In this document: piece by piece, positions 62,153 to 64,000 of the stretch
How the letters are laid out: every line of letters starts with the position of its first letter
How positions within the stretch are numbered: position 1 is the first letter of the stretch
NCBI RefSeq assembly: GCF_015694465.1
Contig: NZ_JADQDO010000009.1
Span: 62,001 to 126,000, forward strand
Reading direction: 5' to 3'
Source: Microvirga alba
GTDB lineage: Bacteria > Pseudomonadota > Alphaproteobacteria > Rhizobiales > Beijerinckiaceae
DNA length: 64,000 nucleotides
Made by a program: the position numbers and the translations under genes
Notes under the pieces: generated by a model
Database searches by the model: none
What the model was told of the DNA's origin: nothing
What the model saw: the letters and a program-made list of their open reading frames with translations, nothing else

Positions 62153-62176
62153 CACGCGCTTTCAGGACAATTTCCC

Positions 62177-63328
62177 ATGATAGACCTCATCCCCCTCTCC
62201 TATGAGATCCTCCGGATGATCTGGTGGCTCTTGCTCGGCATCATCCTGATCGGGTTCGCGCTCACCGACGGTTTCGATCTCGGCATCGGCACGCTTCTGC
62301 CCTTTGCCGCCAGAACGGACGCGGAGCGGCGCGTGCTCATCAACGTCGTCGGCCCGGTCTGGGAGGGCAATCAGGTGTGGCTCGTCCTCGGCGGTGGAGC
62401 GATCTTCGCCGCATGGCCGCCGCTCTACGCCGTGTCGTTCTCCGGTTTCTACCTCGCCATGCTCGTCATTCTCGTGGCGCTGATCCTGCGGCCCGTCGCC
62501 TTCAAGTTCCGCGGCAAGATCGATGATCCGCGCTGGCGCAATCTATGGGACTGGGCGCTTTTCATCGGCGGTGCAGTGCCCGCGCTGATCCTCGGCGTCG
62601 CGGTCGGCAACGTGCTGCTCGGCGTTCCCTTCGGTTTGGACGACACGTTGCGTCCGCGCTATGAAGGCAACTTCTTCGGCTTGCTGACACCCTTCGCCCT
62701 GCTCTGCGGGCTGGTGAGCCTGTCGATGATCGTCGCCCACGGCGCGGCTGTCATCGGTCTGCGCACCCAGGGCGCTCCGGCGGAGCGCGCGCGCCGCTAT
62801 GGGCGGATTGCGGCGCTCACGGCGGCGATTCTGTTCGCGCTCGGTGGTCTTTGGGTCGCCTACGGGCTTGCCGGTTACACCGTGACGAGCGTGCAGAACC
62901 CGGCAGGTCCCTCGAACCCGCTCATGAAGACGGTCGCGCGGTCAGTCGGCGCGTGGCTCGCGGGATATTCGGCCCGGCCCTGGACGATGATCGCACCCAT
63001 CCTCGGCTTTGCCGGCTGCTTGCTCGCCTGGCTTGGCATGACGGTGAAAAGCTGGAGAACCGCGCTCATCGGAACGAGCCTTGCCATCTTCGGCATCATC
63101 TCGACGGCCGGTCTCTCGCTCTTCCCGTTCCTGCTGCCGTCCTCGCTGCAACCCAATGCCAGCCTGACGGTGTGGGATGCTTCGTCGAGCCGCCTGACCC
63201 TTTGGACGATGCTGCTCGTCACGGGCATCCTGCTGCCCATCGTGCTCGCCTACACCGCCTGGGTCTATCGCGTGATGCGGGGAACCGTGACCACTGAGAC
63301 CATCGGCCGGAACCCCAACGCTTATTGA
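62177..63328 (+). CDS. cydB: Cytochrome bd ubiquinol oxidase subunit II
   Basis: Second core subunit of cytochrome bd, 383 residues with eight or nine membrane helices. The family start [42 protein letters not shown] is present, and [37 protein letters not shown] is the most conserved part. It follows cydA by 24 bases and precedes cydX by 11. Confidence 0.96.
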   Translation: MIDLIPLSYEILRMIWWLLLGIILIGFALTDGFDLGIGTLLPFAARTDAERRVLINVVGPVWEGNQVWLVLGGGAIFAAWPPLYAVSFSGFYLAMLVILVALILRPVAFKFRGKIDDPRWRNLWDWALFIGGAVPALILGVAVGNVLLGVPFGLDDTLRPRYEGNFFGLLTPFALLCGLVSLSMIVAHGAAVIGLRTQGAPAERARRYGRIAALTAAILFALGGLWVAYGLAGYTVTSVQNPAGPSNPLMKTVARSVGAWLAGYSARPWTMIAPILGFAGCLLAWLGMTVKSWRTALIGTSLAIFGIISTAGLSLFPFLLPSSLQPNASLTVWDASSSRLTLWTMLLVTGILLPIVLAYTAWVYRVMRGTVTTETIGRNPNAY

Positions 63329-63339
63329 GGAATGAAGCA

Positions 63340-63456
63340 ATGTGGTATTTTTCCTGGATCCTCGGCGTCGGCCTTGCATGCGCCTTCGCGATTTTGAACG
63401 CCATGTGGTTCGAGATGCGTGAAGACCGCAGGCTGGAGAAGACGAGGGCGAAGTAA
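63340..63456 (+). CDS. cydX: Cytochrome bd small subunit CydX
   Basis: A 38-residue single-helix protein, MWYFSWILGVGLACAFAILN then AMWFEMREDRRLEK, matching the CydX/YbgT pattern (MWYFxWxLG). It stabilises haems b595 and d. It is 11 bases after cydB and overlaps the next start (TAATG). Confidence 0.93.
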   Translation: MWYFSWILGVGLACAFAILNAMWFEMREDRRLEKTRAK

Positions 63457-64000
63457 TGTCCGACGATCTCGTCCGCCGCTATGGCAGCCTGCCGGTTCCG
63501 CGTTACACGTCCTATCCGACGGCCGCTGAGTTCACCTCGGCAGTCGGCCCATCCGATCACGCGGATTGGCTGCGTCGGCTCGACTTGCGCGACAGCGTGT
63601 CGGCCTACCTGCACGTGCCCTATTGCCGGCAGCTCTGCCACTATTGCGGCTGCCATACCAAAGTGGCGCGGCGGGATGAGGTAATCGAAGGCTATCGGGA
63701 GGTGCTGGAAGCCGAGATCGGTCTCGTCGCCCGGCATCTGCGGGGTCCCTTCAAGGTAGCGCGCCTGCATTGGGGCGGCGGAACGCCGAGCATCCTTGGG
63801 GCAGACGGCCTCGCCTCCGTCATGGACGCGCTCTCGGAGCACGCCTCTTTCGACGACGGGTTCGAGCACGCCATCGAGCTTGACCCGCGCTTTGTCGATG
63901 AAACGCTGACCCGAGGCCTCGTCTCCATCGGTGTCAACCGCGTCAGCCTGGGCGTGCAGGATCTCGATCCCGATGTTCAGGAGGCCATCGGGCGCGTGCA
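63456..64000 (+). CDS. hemN: Oxygen-independent coproporphyrinogen III oxidase, 3' end cut off
   Basis: Radical-SAM enzyme of anaerobic haem synthesis. The ATG overlaps the cydX stop. The first part has PRYTSYPTAAEF, the cluster motif VPYCRQLCHYCGC (CX3CX2CXC, the HemN form) and LHWGGGTPSIL, then SLGVQDLDPDVQEAIGR. The gene runs off the window at 182 codons. Its place in the FNR-controlled cyd operon fits low-oxygen use. Confidence 0.95.
   Translation, partial: MSDDLVRRYGSLPVPRYTSYPTAAEFTSAVGPSDHADWLRRLDLRDSVSAYLHVPYCRQLCHYCGCHTKVARRDEVIEGYREVLEAEIGLVARHLRGPFKVARLHWGGGTPSILGADGLASVMDALSEHASFDDGFEHAIELDPRFVDETLTRGLVSIGVNRVSLGVQDLDPDVQEAIGRV

Overview
The window looks like chromosomal DNA from a high-GC alphaproteobacterium of the order Hyphomicrobiales (Rhizobiales). 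This rests on the gene families seen: 5-aminolevulinate synthase HemA, a UPF0262/DUF2948/hisD/murA neighbourhood, a DUF2585 protein, a PdhS/PleC-like PAS histidine kinase, a TctABC-type transporter, a DUF6894 protein, and a tRNA-His that lacks the usual extra 5' G and has A73. The genus cannot be fixed from the sequence alone.

Layout. 1-4.3 kb: end of an L,D-transpeptidase, an SMR efflux protein, a DUF2076 protein, a Nudix hydrolase and an ArsR/SRPBCC gene pair with a clear operator palindrome. 4.3-16.7 kb: a long coiled-coil protein, then glycolate oxidase (glcD-glcE-DUF2585-glcF), a cytochrome c, a small RTX protein, the lactate-utilisation operon lutABC, and the Bfd/bacterioferritin iron-storage pair. 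Four copies of a roughly 100-bp palindromic intergenic repeat are scattered through 2.3-16.8 kb. 16.8-30.6 kb: an ADP-forming acyl-CoA synthetase fused to a GNAT domain, a large PAS histidine kinase, two phasin-type proteins behind a TGC-rich palindrome, a second Nudix protein, an outer-membrane beta-barrel, a PAS-GGDEF-EAL protein and three poorly known proteins. 30.9-42.5 kb: tRNA-His, tctBAC, a TerC protein, azlCD, a phosphatase-UPF0262-hisD-DUF2948 operon, murA with a 55-codon leader gene, and hemA.

42.5-51.3 kb is an integrated genomic island. It is bounded by 120-bp direct repeats that each contain a complete tRNA-Thr(GGT). It carries a tyrosine integrase next to the left repeat, a serine resolvase, a remnant of a second resolvase, a helicase-like protein behind iteron-like repeats, a YaaC-like gene broken by one in-frame stop, and a tightly packed three-gene operon (DUF488, an unrecognised 254-residue protein, DUF2971). 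That operon is the best candidate here for an undescribed system.

51.6-64 kb: a small conserved protein, a glycine/amine oxidase-like flavoprotein, a membrane adenylate/guanylate cyclase, free-methionine-sulfoxide reductase, an FNR-type regulator with an iron-sulfur cysteine set, then divergent cydDC and cydAB-cydX-hemN. A perfect FNR box lies between the divergent cyd operons, and an FNR-like box lies upstream of hemA. Together they suggest a low-oxygen regulon for cytochrome bd oxidase and haem synthesis, possibly run by the FNR protein encoded beside it.
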